DNA of 64,000 bases from Roseibacillus persicicus (lineage in GTDB: Bacteria; Verrucomicrobiota; Verrucomicrobiia; Verrucomicrobiales; Akkermansiaceae), in NCBI RefSeq assembly GCF_014651675.1, contig NZ_BMXI01000017.1, forward strand, positions 83,143 to 147,142. The letters are read 5' to 3'. The position numbers and the translations under genes are program-made. Under the pieces are notes generated by a model that was not told where the DNA came from, made no database searches, and saw nothing but the letters and a program-made list of their open reading frames with translations. Position 1 is the first letter of the stretch, and the number at the start of each line of letters is the position of its first letter. Of this stretch, positions 27,938 to 36,724 are shown in pieces.

Positions 27938-29006
27938 ATTGATACTTTGTGGCATGGGGGCGATGCTGTTCGCCCCAATCGTGGCTGGGCAGAGCTTGGA
28001 GAGTGAGTTCCGTAAGGAAGGCACCCGCGTGCGGGCAGCTTACGATGAATTGACGGAGATTTTCCAAGCCAGCAGTGCGGTGGTCTACGATGATTGGAAG
28101 AAGGACGGCTACGGCGTGGTGGTGAGCTCCGATGGGCAAGTGCTGGTGAAAGCAAGCGAGCTGCCCGCGCTGGAGACCCTTTCACTTCGGATTGGGAGGA
28201 AAAAATACAGCGAGGTGGAGGTCTTGGCCACGAGTGCGGATTGGGACGTGAGTCTACTGAAGGTTGATGCCGAGGGGCTGACCGCGATTGAATTCTCGGA
28301 AAGCGAGCCCGGACACGGCTCGATTGTCTTGTCCAATGGGGCGACTTCGAATCTCAAGCGGCGTGCTCAGATGGGGGTCATTGCGGCGAACGCCCGTGAA
28401 GTGGGTGAAGGCCAGTTGGCGGTTCTGGGGATTCAGATGGATGGCTCTGTAGAGGGGGAAGTGAAAGTGGGTGGAATCAGTCCACAAAGCGGAGCAAAGG
28501 ATGCTGGAATGGAGAAAGGCGATCAGATTCTCTCCATCGAAGGGGAAGCGGTCGCGAAAAACGAGGAAGTGGCGGAGTTGCTCAGAGGGCGCAAGCCAGG
28601 GGAGATGATCAAGATTTTAGTTCGGCGAGAAGCCAAGCAGGAAAAGCCTCTGGAGGTGGAAGACCCTTTCGCCCACTTGGCGGAGTTCGAGCCGAGCTTC
28701 GAAGAATTGGAATTCGAAGTGGAGCTACGCGAACGCCAGATTGTTTTTCCCGAGCAATTCACCCGCAACGATATGATGAGCGGCAAGTTCTCCGAGCGTC
28801 GCACGAATTTTCCCCGCATTCTGCAGCACGATACCTCATTGGCGGATCGCACTACGGGAGGTCCTCTCCTGACCTTGGATGGCAAGTGCGTCGGAATGAA
28901 TATCGCTTATGTGAGCCGCGAGTGTTCTTACGCGATTCCCGCAAAGGAGCTGCAGGAATTGCTCGGGCAGCTCCGCGCGGAGGCAGGCATGGTGCCGGCG
29001 GAGTGA
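27924..29006 (+). CDS. Degenerate trypsin-fold/PDZ protein, probable pseudo-protease
   Basis: Up to 360 residues; starts at GTG 27924 or 27930 are both possible, with a signal peptide ending near VAGQ. The trypsin-like N-half has VSSDGQVLVKASEL where the active paralogue has LTAAHV, so the catalytic His is missing. The Asp region is kept (ADWDVSLLKVDA). A PDZ domain (about 170-245, AKDAGMEKGDQILSIEG) comes next, and only after it the serine-region equivalent DRTTGGPLLTLDGKCVG, with Thr replacing Ser. It thus appears catalytically dead with a PDZ inserted before the last beta-strands. Overlap with the active protease suggests a regulatory or adaptor subunit (inference). Confidence 0.72.
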   Translation: MDVSKLILCGMGAMLFAPIVAGQSLESEFRKEGTRVRAAYDELTEIFQASSAVVYDDWKKDGYGVVVSSDGQVLVKASELPALETLSLRIGRKKYSEVEVLATSADWDVSLLKVDAEGLTAIEFSESEPGHGSIVLSNGATSNLKRRAQMGVIAANAREVGEGQLAVLGIQMDGSVEGEVKVGGISPQSGAKDAGMEKGDQILSIEGEAVAKNEEVAELLRGRKPGEMIKILVRREAKQEKPLEVEDPFAHLAEFEPSFEELEFEVELRERQIVFPEQFTRNDMMSGKFSERRTNFPRILQHDTSLADRTTGGPLLTLDGKCVGMNIAYVSRECSYAIPAKELQELLGQLRAEAGMVPAE

Positions 29007-29048
29007 GATTGGAAGCCTTCAAGAGGGAATAACCCGCTAGCCAATGAT

Positions 29049-29615
29049 ATGATCTTGATGACGGGTTTCCTTCCCTTTCGGGGAAGGAGCGAGAACGGTT
29101 CCCAGCTGATTGCGGAGAGCTTTCGGGAGGAAAGGATTGATGGGGAGGCCGTCGAGGTCGAGATTTTGCCTGTTTTGTGGCATGGTCACCAGGAGCGGCT
29201 GCAGTCGGCGGTGAAACGTTGCCGTCCGGATTTGATTCTGAGCCTGGGCGAAGGCTCCGCAGACTGGTCCCGCTTCGAGCGTCTGGCTGTCAATGAGGCG
29301 GCTGGCCCCGACGAAGAGGGAAGGCCGCCGCTATCGCTCAAACTGGATCCGGAAGGTCCGGAGGAGCGCAGGAGCTCGTTTCCATTCCATCCGTCCGATT
29401 TTCCGCAATCCAGGTGGCCAATCCGGGAGTCGGAGGACGCGGGACTCTATCTTTGCAACGCAACGTTTTTCCACAGTCTGGGAACCGGCATTCCCAGTGT
29501 CTTTCTCCACCTTCCCATCTTGGGGGAGAATGAAAAGGGAGAGTATTTGGAGGAATTGCGGCAATTGGTGGCGACAGTGGTGAGGCAAAGCCGGGTCGGG
29601 GAGCAACTGGCCTGA
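29049..29615 (+). CDS. Pyroglutamyl-peptidase I-like (C15 family) protein
   Basis: 188 residues. Matches to the C15 fold are TGFLPFRGRSENGSQ at the N-terminus, LSLGEGSADWSRFERLAVN (catalytic Glu region), AGLYLCNATFFHSL with the catalytic Cys, and VFLHLPIL with the His. All three catalytic residues therefore have counterparts, but the protein is shorter than usual (about 210) and the flanks differ. It would remove N-terminal pyroglutamate from peptides in the cytoplasm. Confidence 0.68.
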   Translation: MILMTGFLPFRGRSENGSQLIAESFREERIDGEAVEVEILPVLWHGHQERLQSAVKRCRPDLILSLGEGSADWSRFERLAVNEAAGPDEEGRPPLSLKLDPEGPEERRSSFPFHPSDFPQSRWPIRESEDAGLYLCNATFFHSLGTGIPSVFLHLPILGENEKGEYLEELRQLVATVVRQSRVGEQLA

Positions 29616-29675
29616 GGACGGTGTTGACCAGCATCCGCACTTGCCCGCAGGGGGGAGATTGGCGATGGTCGCGCC

Positions 29676-29933
29676 ATGCGTGATCACACTTGGCGGGAAA
29701 AAGATGAGGAAGGGCTGACCTTTTACAAGGCGACCCATCATGGCGGCCGCTGGACCATGGCGAGTCAGCGCAAGGGCGACGATGAGTGGACTCGCTACGA
29801 CCCGATTCCGGAGGAGCTCTTGGAAAAGCTGCGCGACGTCGTCTTTAACAAATACCAGCGCGGCCGCTGTGGCTGGAAGTTGGTGGCCGGGGTGGACAAG
29901 CTCTTGGGACGGGATTCCGTGGAGCCCAAGTAG
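29676..29933 (+). CDS. Small conserved-looking protein of unknown function
   Basis: 85 residues: WREKDEEGLTFYKATHHGG, WTMASQRKGDDEW, then a helical part and GRCGWKLVAGVDKLLG. Soluble, charged, with no signal or TM segment. It lies 11 bp before bioA. The composition and ordered pattern make it a likely real gene, but no function can be assigned. Confidence 0.6.
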   Translation: MRDHTWREKDEEGLTFYKATHHGGRWTMASQRKGDDEWTRYDPIPEELLEKLRDVVFNKYQRGRCGWKLVAGVDKLLGRDSVEPK

Positions 29934-29944
29934 GAACGCGTTCG

Positions 29945-31180
29945 ATGAACAGTGAGACTCGCCAGTGGCTGGAGGCCGATTGGGACTTCGGCTGGCACCC
30001 CTTTACCGACCAATCACAGTGGGAGCAGTCCGAGGTTCCGGTCATAGTGAGAGGAAAAGGGGTCTATCTCTACGATTCTGAGGGAAAGCGGTATTTCGAC
30101 GGCAATTCCAGTATTTGGACCAATATTCATGGCCACAGTCATCCTGCTCTAGTCGCTGCAATTCAGAAGCAGTCCGAGGAACTTTGCCACAGTTCATATC
30201 TGGGGCTGGCCAATGCTCCGGCCAGTGAGCTGGGGAGACGGTTGTGTGGCGCAGCAGGGATGGACCGGTGTTTCTTCTCGGATAATGGCAGCACGGCAAT
30301 TGAGGCGGCCCTGCGAATGGAGCTGCAGTGGCGTTATCAGCGGGGAGAGACAGGTAGACGTGGCTTTGTCGCTTTCGAGAACGGGTATCATGGCGACACT
30401 CTGGGTGCAGCGAGTCTGGGCGGGGTCGGCCGCTTCTTTGCTAGCATCGCCGGGATGGGACCGGATTTGACCCTAGCCCGCGATTTGGTTGAGCTGGAGG
30501 CGCTCGATCCGGAGCGAATTGCGGCCGTGGTGATTGAGCCGCTGATTCAGGGAGTGAACGAGATGCGGCCTTGGCCTCCGGGGATGCTGCGCAAACTCAG
30601 GGAGTGGTGCGGCCGAACGGGTGTTCATCTCATTCTTGATGAGGTCATGACTGGCTTCGGCCGCACGGGAGAGCTTTTCGCCTGTCAGAGGGAAGAAGTC
30701 CGGCCGGACTACCTGTGCCTTGCGAAAGGACTGACCGGAGGATGCCTGCCCTTGGCTGCCACTCTCACCACGGCTGAAATCTATGAGGATTTCAAGGGGC
30801 CGGGGCGGACTTTCTATTATGGGCACAGTTACACGGCCAATCCACTGGGCTGCGCGGTGGCGCTGGCGAGTCTGGACCTGTGTGAACACCAGAGCTTCTT
30901 GGAGCGCATTCGCAAGGGGGCGGAAGTGATGGGGGAGACGCTGGCCCAGCTCGACGAGCTATCCCTGGTGAAGGAAACCCGACGCTGTGGAATGGTGGCG
31001 GGGGTGGAATTGGTGGGAGACCGTCAGGGCGCGAAGGGGAAAGAAGCATGCCTGCGATTGCGAGGCTTGGGGCTACTGACCCGACCAATTCTCGACACCG
31101 TGGTTTGGATGCCTCCGCTGGCAAGTTCGGAAGAGGAGCTGCGGGAGATGGGGGAACTCTTTGTGCAGGCTCTCCAGTAA
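29945..31180 (+). CDS. bioA: Adenosylmethionine-8-amino-7-oxononanoate aminotransferase (class III, BioA-type)
   Basis: 411 residues, cytoplasmic PLP enzyme. BioA-like features are HPFTDQSQW near the start, WTNIHGHSHPAL, NGYHGDTLGAASLGG, LILDEVMTGFGRTGELFAC and the PLP lysine in LCLAKGLTGG. It would convert KAPA to DAPA in biotin synthesis. No other bio gene is adjacent; pdxH, which makes the PLP cofactor, follows 47 bp later. Another class III aminotransferase specificity cannot be excluded. Confidence 0.85.
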   Translation: MNSETRQWLEADWDFGWHPFTDQSQWEQSEVPVIVRGKGVYLYDSEGKRYFDGNSSIWTNIHGHSHPALVAAIQKQSEELCHSSYLGLANAPASELGRRLCGAAGMDRCFFSDNGSTAIEAALRMELQWRYQRGETGRRGFVAFENGYHGDTLGAASLGGVGRFFASIAGMGPDLTLARDLVELEALDPERIAAVVIEPLIQGVNEMRPWPPGMLRKLREWCGRTGVHLILDEVMTGFGRTGELFACQREEVRPDYLCLAKGLTGGCLPLAATLTTAEIYEDFKGPGRTFYYGHSYTANPLGCAVALASLDLCEHQSFLERIRKGAEVMGETLAQLDELSLVKETRRCGMVAGVELVGDRQGAKGKEACLRLRGLGLLTRPILDTVVWMPPLASSEEELREMGELFVQALQ

Positions 31181-31227
31181 GCGCAGGAAAAACTTGCGAA
31201 CCGCGGGGAAGAGTCTTTTTTGAGGGC

Positions 31228-31887
31228 ATGAATCGCGAGGAAACCGATATCGCAGCTCTTCGGCAGAATTATACCAGGGGCGGGATTGACCGCGAGGACC
31301 TCCTCCCTGATCCCATCGCCCAGTTCCGGATTTGGATGGAAGAGTCGGTTGCGGCAGGTCTGCTCGAGCCCAATGCCATGTCCCTCGCAACGGTTTCCGC
31401 CGATGGGCTTCCTTCCATCAGAACGGTATTGCTGAAGGGACTGGATGAGCGGGGCTTTCGTTTCTTCACCAATTATCGTTCCCAAAAGGGCCGCGATCTG
31501 GCTGAAACTGGGAACGCGGCAGTCTCCTTTCTTTGGAAAGAGCTAGAGCGGCAGGTCAATATCCAGGGCCGAGTTCGCAAGATTTCCCGCGAGGAGAGCG
31601 AACTCTACTTCCGCAGCCGTCCCTACGCATCACAAATTGGAGCTTGGGTCTCCGAGGTTCAATCAGGTGAAATCCCGAGCCGTTGTTACCTTGAGGAAAG
31701 GGAAGATCTGCTCCGGACCCAGTTCCCCGAAGATTCCGTGGTGCCACTGCCTGAATTCTGGGGAGGTTATCTCCTGGAGCCTGTCTCGCTGGAGTTCTGG
31801 CAAGGGAGAGAATCACGGCTTCACGACCGTCTGCGTTATCAAAAAGCCTCTGACGGACTCTGGAAGGTCGCGCGATTGAGCTCCTAG
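31228..31887 (+). CDS. pdxH: Pyridoxamine 5'-phosphate oxidase
   Basis: 219 residues from the ATG at 31228 (preceded by TGAGGG). Family motifs: MSLATVSADGLPSIRTVLLKG, FRFFTNYRSQKGRDL, VSFLWKELERQVNIQGRVRK, PYASQIGAWVSEVQS, PEFWGGYLLEP and the C-terminal RLHDRLRYQK. It is the FMN enzyme that oxidises PNP/PMP to pyridoxal phosphate. An in-frame extension to 31048 would overlap bioA and is rejected. Confidence 0.95.
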   Translation: MNREETDIAALRQNYTRGGIDREDLLPDPIAQFRIWMEESVAAGLLEPNAMSLATVSADGLPSIRTVLLKGLDERGFRFFTNYRSQKGRDLAETGNAAVSFLWKELERQVNIQGRVRKISREESELYFRSRPYASQIGAWVSEVQSGEIPSRCYLEEREDLLRTQFPEDSVVPLPEFWGGYLLEPVSLEFWQGRESRLHDRLRYQKASDGLWKVARLSS

Positions 31888-32495
31888 CGATAGGGCGGGG
31901 CAAGGCTGTGACCAAAGATCCATTTTATAAAAACCACCGAGATTGGCGCTCTCGGCAGAGGAAAACAGCGTAGTTATCAGGTTTGAACGCCTCCACCGGG
32001 CCATTTGTCCCTATTTGCTGATGCGGGCGTGGCGGCAAATCGATAAGTGAGATCTCCTGTCCTCGCTGATTCAGAAGGAGCTACCCGTCCTTTTCGAAGT
32101 GGCAGGACCATTGCCTCGAGGTGTCATGATGCCTTGATTTTCAATGGAAAAACGGCACTGAGCGCGCTCTAATTCTTTTTTCAGACCCCGAAGAACAAAT
32201 CTACCAAGCCTTGGTTCGCAGTTTTGTTGGTTATTAGTCTTATGAAAATAAGGGTTTATAGCTGGGTTTTTAGAAACAATTAGGTCCTCAAATAGCACGG
32301 AAAACCTGATTTGCTGCATGTTCTTAAATTTAACTTAATTATTAAGTTTGATTAAATTTTAAAATCTTTGAGTATTTTAGCCTTAATATTCAAGGGGTTA
32401 CGAATTCTTGCGAAGTTGTTTTTTAATTTTTATAAAATGAGGTTGAGGAAAAGTGCGGGTGTTTTTACAAAGTCGGCGTTCCTACCCCACCTAAT
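31888..32495. other. Intergenic region with AT-rich half and nested palindromes
   Basis: No convincing gene. The first part has a weak hairpin (CCGAGA/TCTCGG near 31938). From about 32200 to 32460 the DNA is markedly AT-rich compared with the rest of the window. It holds AACTTAA-TTA-TTAAGTT (32332-32348), flanked by AAATTTAA and TTAAATTT. This is the likely promoter and operator area for the secreted-protein cluster that follows. Confidence 0.6.
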
Positions 32496-33266
32496 ATGAA
32501 AACACTAATTAACACCGTTTGCGCGTCGCTTCTCCTGTTCGGAGCAATGGCACAGGGAAGCAGTCAGCCTACCGGCTTTCTTGATGCTTCTTCTCTCCTT
32601 GTGAGGGCTTCCAGTAAAGTCGGTCTCACTTGGGAAGTAAATTACCCCCAGCCCGAGATCATCGACGAAATCATCGAAATCGATCCCGAGGACGATACTG
32701 TAACCACTCGCGTTGAAACCAATGTGACCGTTCGCCTTCTCGGCGCGGGTTACGCCAACTCCTACGGTCAGTATGGTTGGCAGGAGAGCTGGTCGAAGTT
32801 CTCGGACGAAGCGATTGCGACTCCGTTCTTCGTCGGCACCGGCGACACGATCAACCCACAGAAGATTCTGAAGAATCGTAACGTTGATGAAGACATCGAG
32901 CTCAACTTCGGTTTCCGCGGTTGTGTCTACGCTATCGCAAGCACTCCTTGGTATAAGCGCACTTGGAATGACTGGCGCATGATGGGAACTGGTCACGGTG
33001 GAATTCTGATTCTTAAGAACGGAGACCCTGCACCCCAGTTCACTCCCGAGCAGCCCAACCAGACTTCGGCGAAGACTTTCTTGAAGCCTTACCTCACCTC
33101 CAATGGCGAGAATATCAGCATCGGAACTCGCGACGTAATCATCTTGGTTGACCTGAACAAAGATTCGGCTGCAGCTGGCGCTGACTACCAGGACCTCGTG
33201 ATTCTCATGACCTTCAAGGAGACTGAGGAGCTTGATGATGAGGACGACGATGACGACGACGATTAA
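32496..33266 (+). CDS. Secreted protein, possible DUF4114-like domain, polyaspartate tail
   Basis: 256 residues: signal peptide (about 1-21), a beta-rich body and, near 205-245, RDVIILVDLNKDSAAAGADYQDLVILMTF. This resembles the acidic Asp-rich end of DUF4114 domains, which are often surface and possibly calcium-binding (tentative). The C-terminus is a run of aspartates and glutamates. Two cysteines or fewer. First of three adjacent secreted-protein genes. Confidence 0.6.
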   Translation: MKTLINTVCASLLLFGAMAQGSSQPTGFLDASSLLVRASSKVGLTWEVNYPQPEIIDEIIEIDPEDDTVTTRVETNVTVRLLGAGYANSYGQYGWQESWSKFSDEAIATPFFVGTGDTINPQKILKNRNVDEDIELNFGFRGCVYAIASTPWYKRTWNDWRMMGTGHGGILILKNGDPAPQFTPEQPNQTSAKTFLKPYLTSNGENISIGTRDVIILVDLNKDSAAAGADYQDLVILMTFKETEELDDEDDDDDDD

Positions 33267-33313
33267 TTTCTGGTTAATCTAATTGTGTCATGATATTATA
33301 GTCTTCCGAAACA

Positions 33314-33850
33314 ATGAATACTGTCACGCTCATTCCCCAAGGCAAGTTTCTTGCCTTTAGCTTCCTCGCCTCGGCATCCCTCATGTCCGCGGAGATTACC
33401 AAAGCGGCCACTGGTGCCGAAATCGAGGCTCAGCGTCGCCAGCTTCAATCTGTCTACGAAGACTCGGGCGCAGCCCAAGTTGAAGGAGAAGTTAAGATTG
33501 ACGTCAAGAAGCCCAGCCTGCTTGCAAGTTCTGAATTCCTGGTGGGGCCGCATGGGTTCACACTGGTTCCGAAAGGAGCGGTGATTGCAACCGGGCGTGC
33601 TGTCGCAGTCGAAAGTGTCGCGCCAAAGGGAGCCAAGCTTCTGAATTGGAGTGATTTCCTTCAGCGGCATCGGGGTGGTTTGCGACTGCTTCCCGTCACG
33701 GACAACCAGTGGACGGGCAAAGAGTCGCTCGACCCCTTGTTGACGAGGATCGAAGCCGCCGAAAAGAGTGGATACACCACCTTGACCTCCCTCAATGGCG
33801 AGCCGGTCAGTCTCCCGAAAATTCAAAAACTTTTAGAATCAAAAGAATGA
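33314..33850 (+). CDS. Secreted protein of unknown function
   Basis: 178 residues with a signal peptide (about 1-26, ending MSA). The N-terminal helix (AEIEAQRRQLQSVYEDSG) is followed by a beta-rich part, including FTLVPKGAVIATGRAVAVESVAPKG and NWSDFLQRHRGGLRLLPV. No family recognised. Its stop overlaps the next start (ATGA), so the two are translated together. Confidence 0.6.
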   Translation: MNTVTLIPQGKFLAFSFLASASLMSAEITKAATGAEIEAQRRQLQSVYEDSGAAQVEGEVKIDVKKPSLLASSEFLVGPHGFTLVPKGAVIATGRAVAVESVAPKGAKLLNWSDFLQRHRGGLRLLPVTDNQWTGKESLDPLLTRIEAAEKSGYTTLTSLNGEPVSLPKIQKLLESKE

Positions 33851-34926
33851 AATCATTTTTCAGTTTCAGCCCGGCACCCTTGTTGTGCGGGCTGCTCTTC
33901 TCCGCTACCAATTTGGCGTCCGCTGATTTGTGGATGACCTCCCTGGTGCAGAAGCAGCTGGATGGTAGCGGTACTTTTCAAACCTACGTCGACGCCAAGG
34001 GTGAAGGCGTTTCGGTTGCCGCGGTGCCCGAAGGCGGGTCTGAATTCTTCCTCTGGGCCATCAAATACGCTGATTCCGGGATGGAAGAGACTTTGGTTGA
34101 TTCCGAAGTAGTCGGCGCCTATATGCCGGAAGGAACGCTCAAAATCCGAACCGATGACCCTTACAACGGGCCTATTCCACGGACTCGGATCGATCAGGGT
34201 TTCAAGGTTAGATACACAGTCGATGGCTTGGTGAGTGGCAATGATGCTCCCGAAGCGGCTCGGCAAGTGCTTCTTGACCATGACGTGGCGGCCTACGAGC
34301 CCATTACGAATGAAGGACTGCTCAGCATGATTGGTTCAATCGTTCAGGGCCTTTTCGAGAATCTTCTTCCCGCAGTGGACTTTGATCAGCGAATGATCAC
34401 TAAGAACGGCAAAAAGAACCTGAAGTTCAATGTCGCGAACATTCCTGGAAATGATGTCTATTCGGATGCAGGGGTGGAGACCTTCCGTCTCTACGCTTTG
34501 CCTGATGGACAAGTAGCCCAAATGTTGCTCGACGAAGCGCAGATTCAAGTCTGGCCAATGTCCAAAGGGACGATCACTGGTTTGACCGACCAAGGAAGCT
34601 ACAGCAGCATTCCCGAGGTTCGAGTTGCTCTGACCAATCTCTATCCGGACAGCACCACCTGGGTGCAGGTTTACAAAGGCGAATCCAAGCCGGGTAAAGT
34701 GGGAACCGACGTCACCGAGGCTCACCTGGTTGTCGACGATGTCATTCCCCGGGCGGTAGGCGAGCTTGTTTTCCGTGATTTGCAACAATACTTCACTGAC
34801 GAAGGGCCTTGGACTCTGGAGGTTCTATCAGAGACTCCTTTTGGAACCGAGATTCTTGATTCGGTGGAGATTAATATCGCCAGTGGTCTCAAGCTCCGCG
34901 GCTCCTTCAACAGCCTGTCCGAGTAG
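33847..34926 (+). CDS. Secreted beta-rich protein of unknown function
   Basis: 359 residues from the ATG at 33847 that overlaps the previous stop; an open frame extends further upstream but only as a shadow. Signal peptide about 1-27 (ending ASA). The mature protein alternates short beta segments with Asp/Gly turns. It includes a helix near 150-175 (EGLLSMIGSIVQGLFENLLP) and late segments such as PEVRVALTNLYPDSTTWVQVY that suggest immunoglobulin-like folds. Function unknown. Confidence 0.6.
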   Translation: MKSFFSFSPAPLLCGLLFSATNLASADLWMTSLVQKQLDGSGTFQTYVDAKGEGVSVAAVPEGGSEFFLWAIKYADSGMEETLVDSEVVGAYMPEGTLKIRTDDPYNGPIPRTRIDQGFKVRYTVDGLVSGNDAPEAARQVLLDHDVAAYEPITNEGLLSMIGSIVQGLFENLLPAVDFDQRMITKNGKKNLKFNVANIPGNDVYSDAGVETFRLYALPDGQVAQMLLDEAQIQVWPMSKGTITGLTDQGSYSSIPEVRVALTNLYPDSTTWVQVYKGESKPGKVGTDVTEAHLVVDDVIPRAVGELVFRDLQQYFTDEGPWTLEVLSETPFGTEILDSVEINIASGLKLRGSFNSLSE

Positions 34927-34940
34927 AATTAATTTTTAAG

Positions 34941-35912
34941 TCAAAGCGAGGAATCGTCGCGCAGGTCAACCGACAGAGCGCGAACGGTTTCGGGAAAAGC
35001 TTCTCGAAAGTCGATGGTGGGTTGCCAACCAAACCACATCATCGACTTTTCTGTGTCCAGTGCGTAGCGCTCGTCGTGCCCGGGTCTGTCGCCCACATGC
35101 TCGATGAGGGTGTGGGGCTTGCGGAGAGCATCCAGAATCGAACGCGCCATCCCGAGGTTGGTGCGTTCGCGGTGGCCTGCGAAGTGATAGATCTGGCCGC
35201 TTTTGCCGCGCCGCCACGCCGCGATGAGACCCATGCAATGGTCATCGACGTGGATCCAATCCCGGATCTGAAGACCGTTGCCATAGATGGGCAGCTTCTC
35301 GTCTCGCAGAGCTCTTTGGATCAGAAGGGGGACGAGCTTTTCGGGGTGCTGGCGAGGTCCGTAGTTGTTCGTGCAGCGGGTAATGACGACCTCGGTGCCG
35401 TGGGTGCGGTGGGCTGCCAGACAAAGTAAGTCGGCCGATGCCTTGGAGGCCGCGTAGGGTGAGCTGGGATGGAGAGGGTGATCTTCCTTTGCCTTTTCTG
35501 GTGATGGGATGGGGCCGTAGACCTCGTCAGTGGAGCAGTGTAGCAGCGGGGTGCCATGCTCGCGGGCAGCGTCCAGTAGAACGGAAGTGCCCAGGACATT
35601 GGTCTGGACAAAATCGCCGGCCCTCTCAATCGAGCGATCCACATGGGACTCCGCTGCCAAATGCAGAATTCCGGTAAAGGAGTGCTCCGCAAAGAGCCGC
35701 TTGACCAGCTCCGCATCGCAGACGTCGCCTTGCACGAAGTGACAACGTGGATCTTGCTCCGGTAGCATCAGGTTGTCGCGGCGCCCAGCGTAGGTCAGCT
35801 TGTCGAGGATGACGAGATTCTCGAGTTCGCTTTCTTTCAAGAGGTGGCGGGCCAGGCTGGAGCCGACGAAGCCAGCTCCGCCGGTGAGTAGGATGGACTT
35901 GAGGTTTCGCAT
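34941..35912 (-). CDS. rfbB: NAD-dependent sugar-nucleotide dehydratase, dTDP-glucose 4,6-dehydratase-like
   Basis: 323 residues from the ATG at 35912 (MRNLKSILLTGGAGFVG); upstream in-frame Met codons would push the NAD-binding motif too far in. Extended SDR features: GGAGFVG, HLAAESHVDRSI, STDEVYGP (catalytic Thr-Asp-Glu), YAASKASAD (catalytic Tyr/Lys), TNNYGPRQHPEKL and YGNGLQIRDWIHVDDH. These fit RfbB/RmlB. It stands alone, without rfbA/C/D beside it. Confidence 0.88.
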   Translation of the reverse strand: MRNLKSILLTGGAGFVGSSLARHLLKESELENLVILDKLTYAGRRDNLMLPEQDPRCHFVQGDVCDAELVKRLFAEHSFTGILHLAAESHVDRSIERAGDFVQTNVLGTSVLLDAAREHGTPLLHCSTDEVYGPIPSPEKAKEDHPLHPSSPYAASKASADLLCLAAHRTHGTEVVITRCTNNYGPRQHPEKLVPLLIQRALRDEKLPIYGNGLQIRDWIHVDDHCMGLIAAWRRGKSGQIYHFAGHRERTNLGMARSILDALRKPHTLIEHVGDRPGHDERYALDTEKSMMWFGWQPTIDFREAFPETVRALSVDLRDDSSL

Positions 35913-36106
35913 GAAGCTGGGGAGAGGGTAGAGCATCCGCCGGAGGGAGATAGTTTCCTTTTTCGAAAAATGCGGCATAGAGCGCCTTTCCCGTATTCCT
36001 GCGAAGCCTGTTTCTCCGGTGCATGGGCTGCTTTCTCTTTGAGAGGATGAAGGCGCTTCGAAGAGAGAACTTGTGATCCTGGCCGGGGATTCCTAGTTTG
36101 GTGGAA

Positions 36107-36562
36107 ATGAAAATATTGTTCTCTCTCGGGATGCTTTCCCTCGCGTTTCTTTTGACCTCCTGTGGAACGAAAACGGTTCCGGTTGCACGGCTGGGGGCCT
36201 CCGAGCAGAGCCTTCTCACGGCTATCAACCAGTATCGCAAAGAATTGGGAAAAAGCGCGCTCGAGCCCTCCGCAGACCTCACCGACCTGGCTCACAAGGA
36301 TGCCTTGCGACGGGTCACTACCGGGGGAGGCTATGTGGACCACCGACAGGAAACTGGCTATGAGCGGATGCTGACTTTGGCAGGTAAGGTGCAGGGCGGG
36401 GAGGACTATGGGAGCCGCTTGTTAGAGCATTGGAAAAAGAATCCGGTGCAGCGGGCCTGGCTCGAGGGCAACTACGCGGGGGTAGGGGTTGGCACGGCCG
36501 CAGCTACTTCGGGTGCGGAAACCGGGGTGGTTCTGTTGGGTGGCTTTTCGGGTGGGATTTAG
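36107..36562 (+). CDS. CAP-domain (SCP-like) lipoprotein
   Basis: 151 residues from the ATG at 36107; in-frame TTG and GTG codons just before it are less likely. A lipoprotein signal with lipobox LTSC sets the lipidated Cys near residue 19. The body shows a CAP-domain outline: LLTAINQYRKELGKSALEPS, LAHKDALRR, LLEHWKKNPVQRAWLEG and YAGVGVGTA. CAP proteins are secreted, with varied and often unknown roles. Short for the family, but it includes the expected core. Confidence 0.72.
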   Translation: MKILFSLGMLSLAFLLTSCGTKTVPVARLGASEQSLLTAINQYRKELGKSALEPSADLTDLAHKDALRRVTTGGGYVDHRQETGYERMLTLAGKVQGGEDYGSRLLEHWKKNPVQRAWLEGNYAGVGVGTAAATSGAETGVVLLGGFSGGI

Positions 36563-36724
36563 AAAAGAATGCGCAACTTCTCGCCTGGATTTTCCCCATT
36601 TGTCTTGCAAGATTTCGGTCTCCCGTTCAGAAGAGCGGCGCTCCATACGGACGCGTTCTGACAAGCAGGCGACTCCCCGGATGGAGTGAACCTTTAGCGA
36701 CCCTTTTTGGGCAACTGGCAGAAC

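Noticed and set aside
32071..32319. 82-residue minus-strand open frame in the AT-rich gap
   Set aside because: No ribosome site, no recognisable motif, and it spans the shift in base composition; probably chance.
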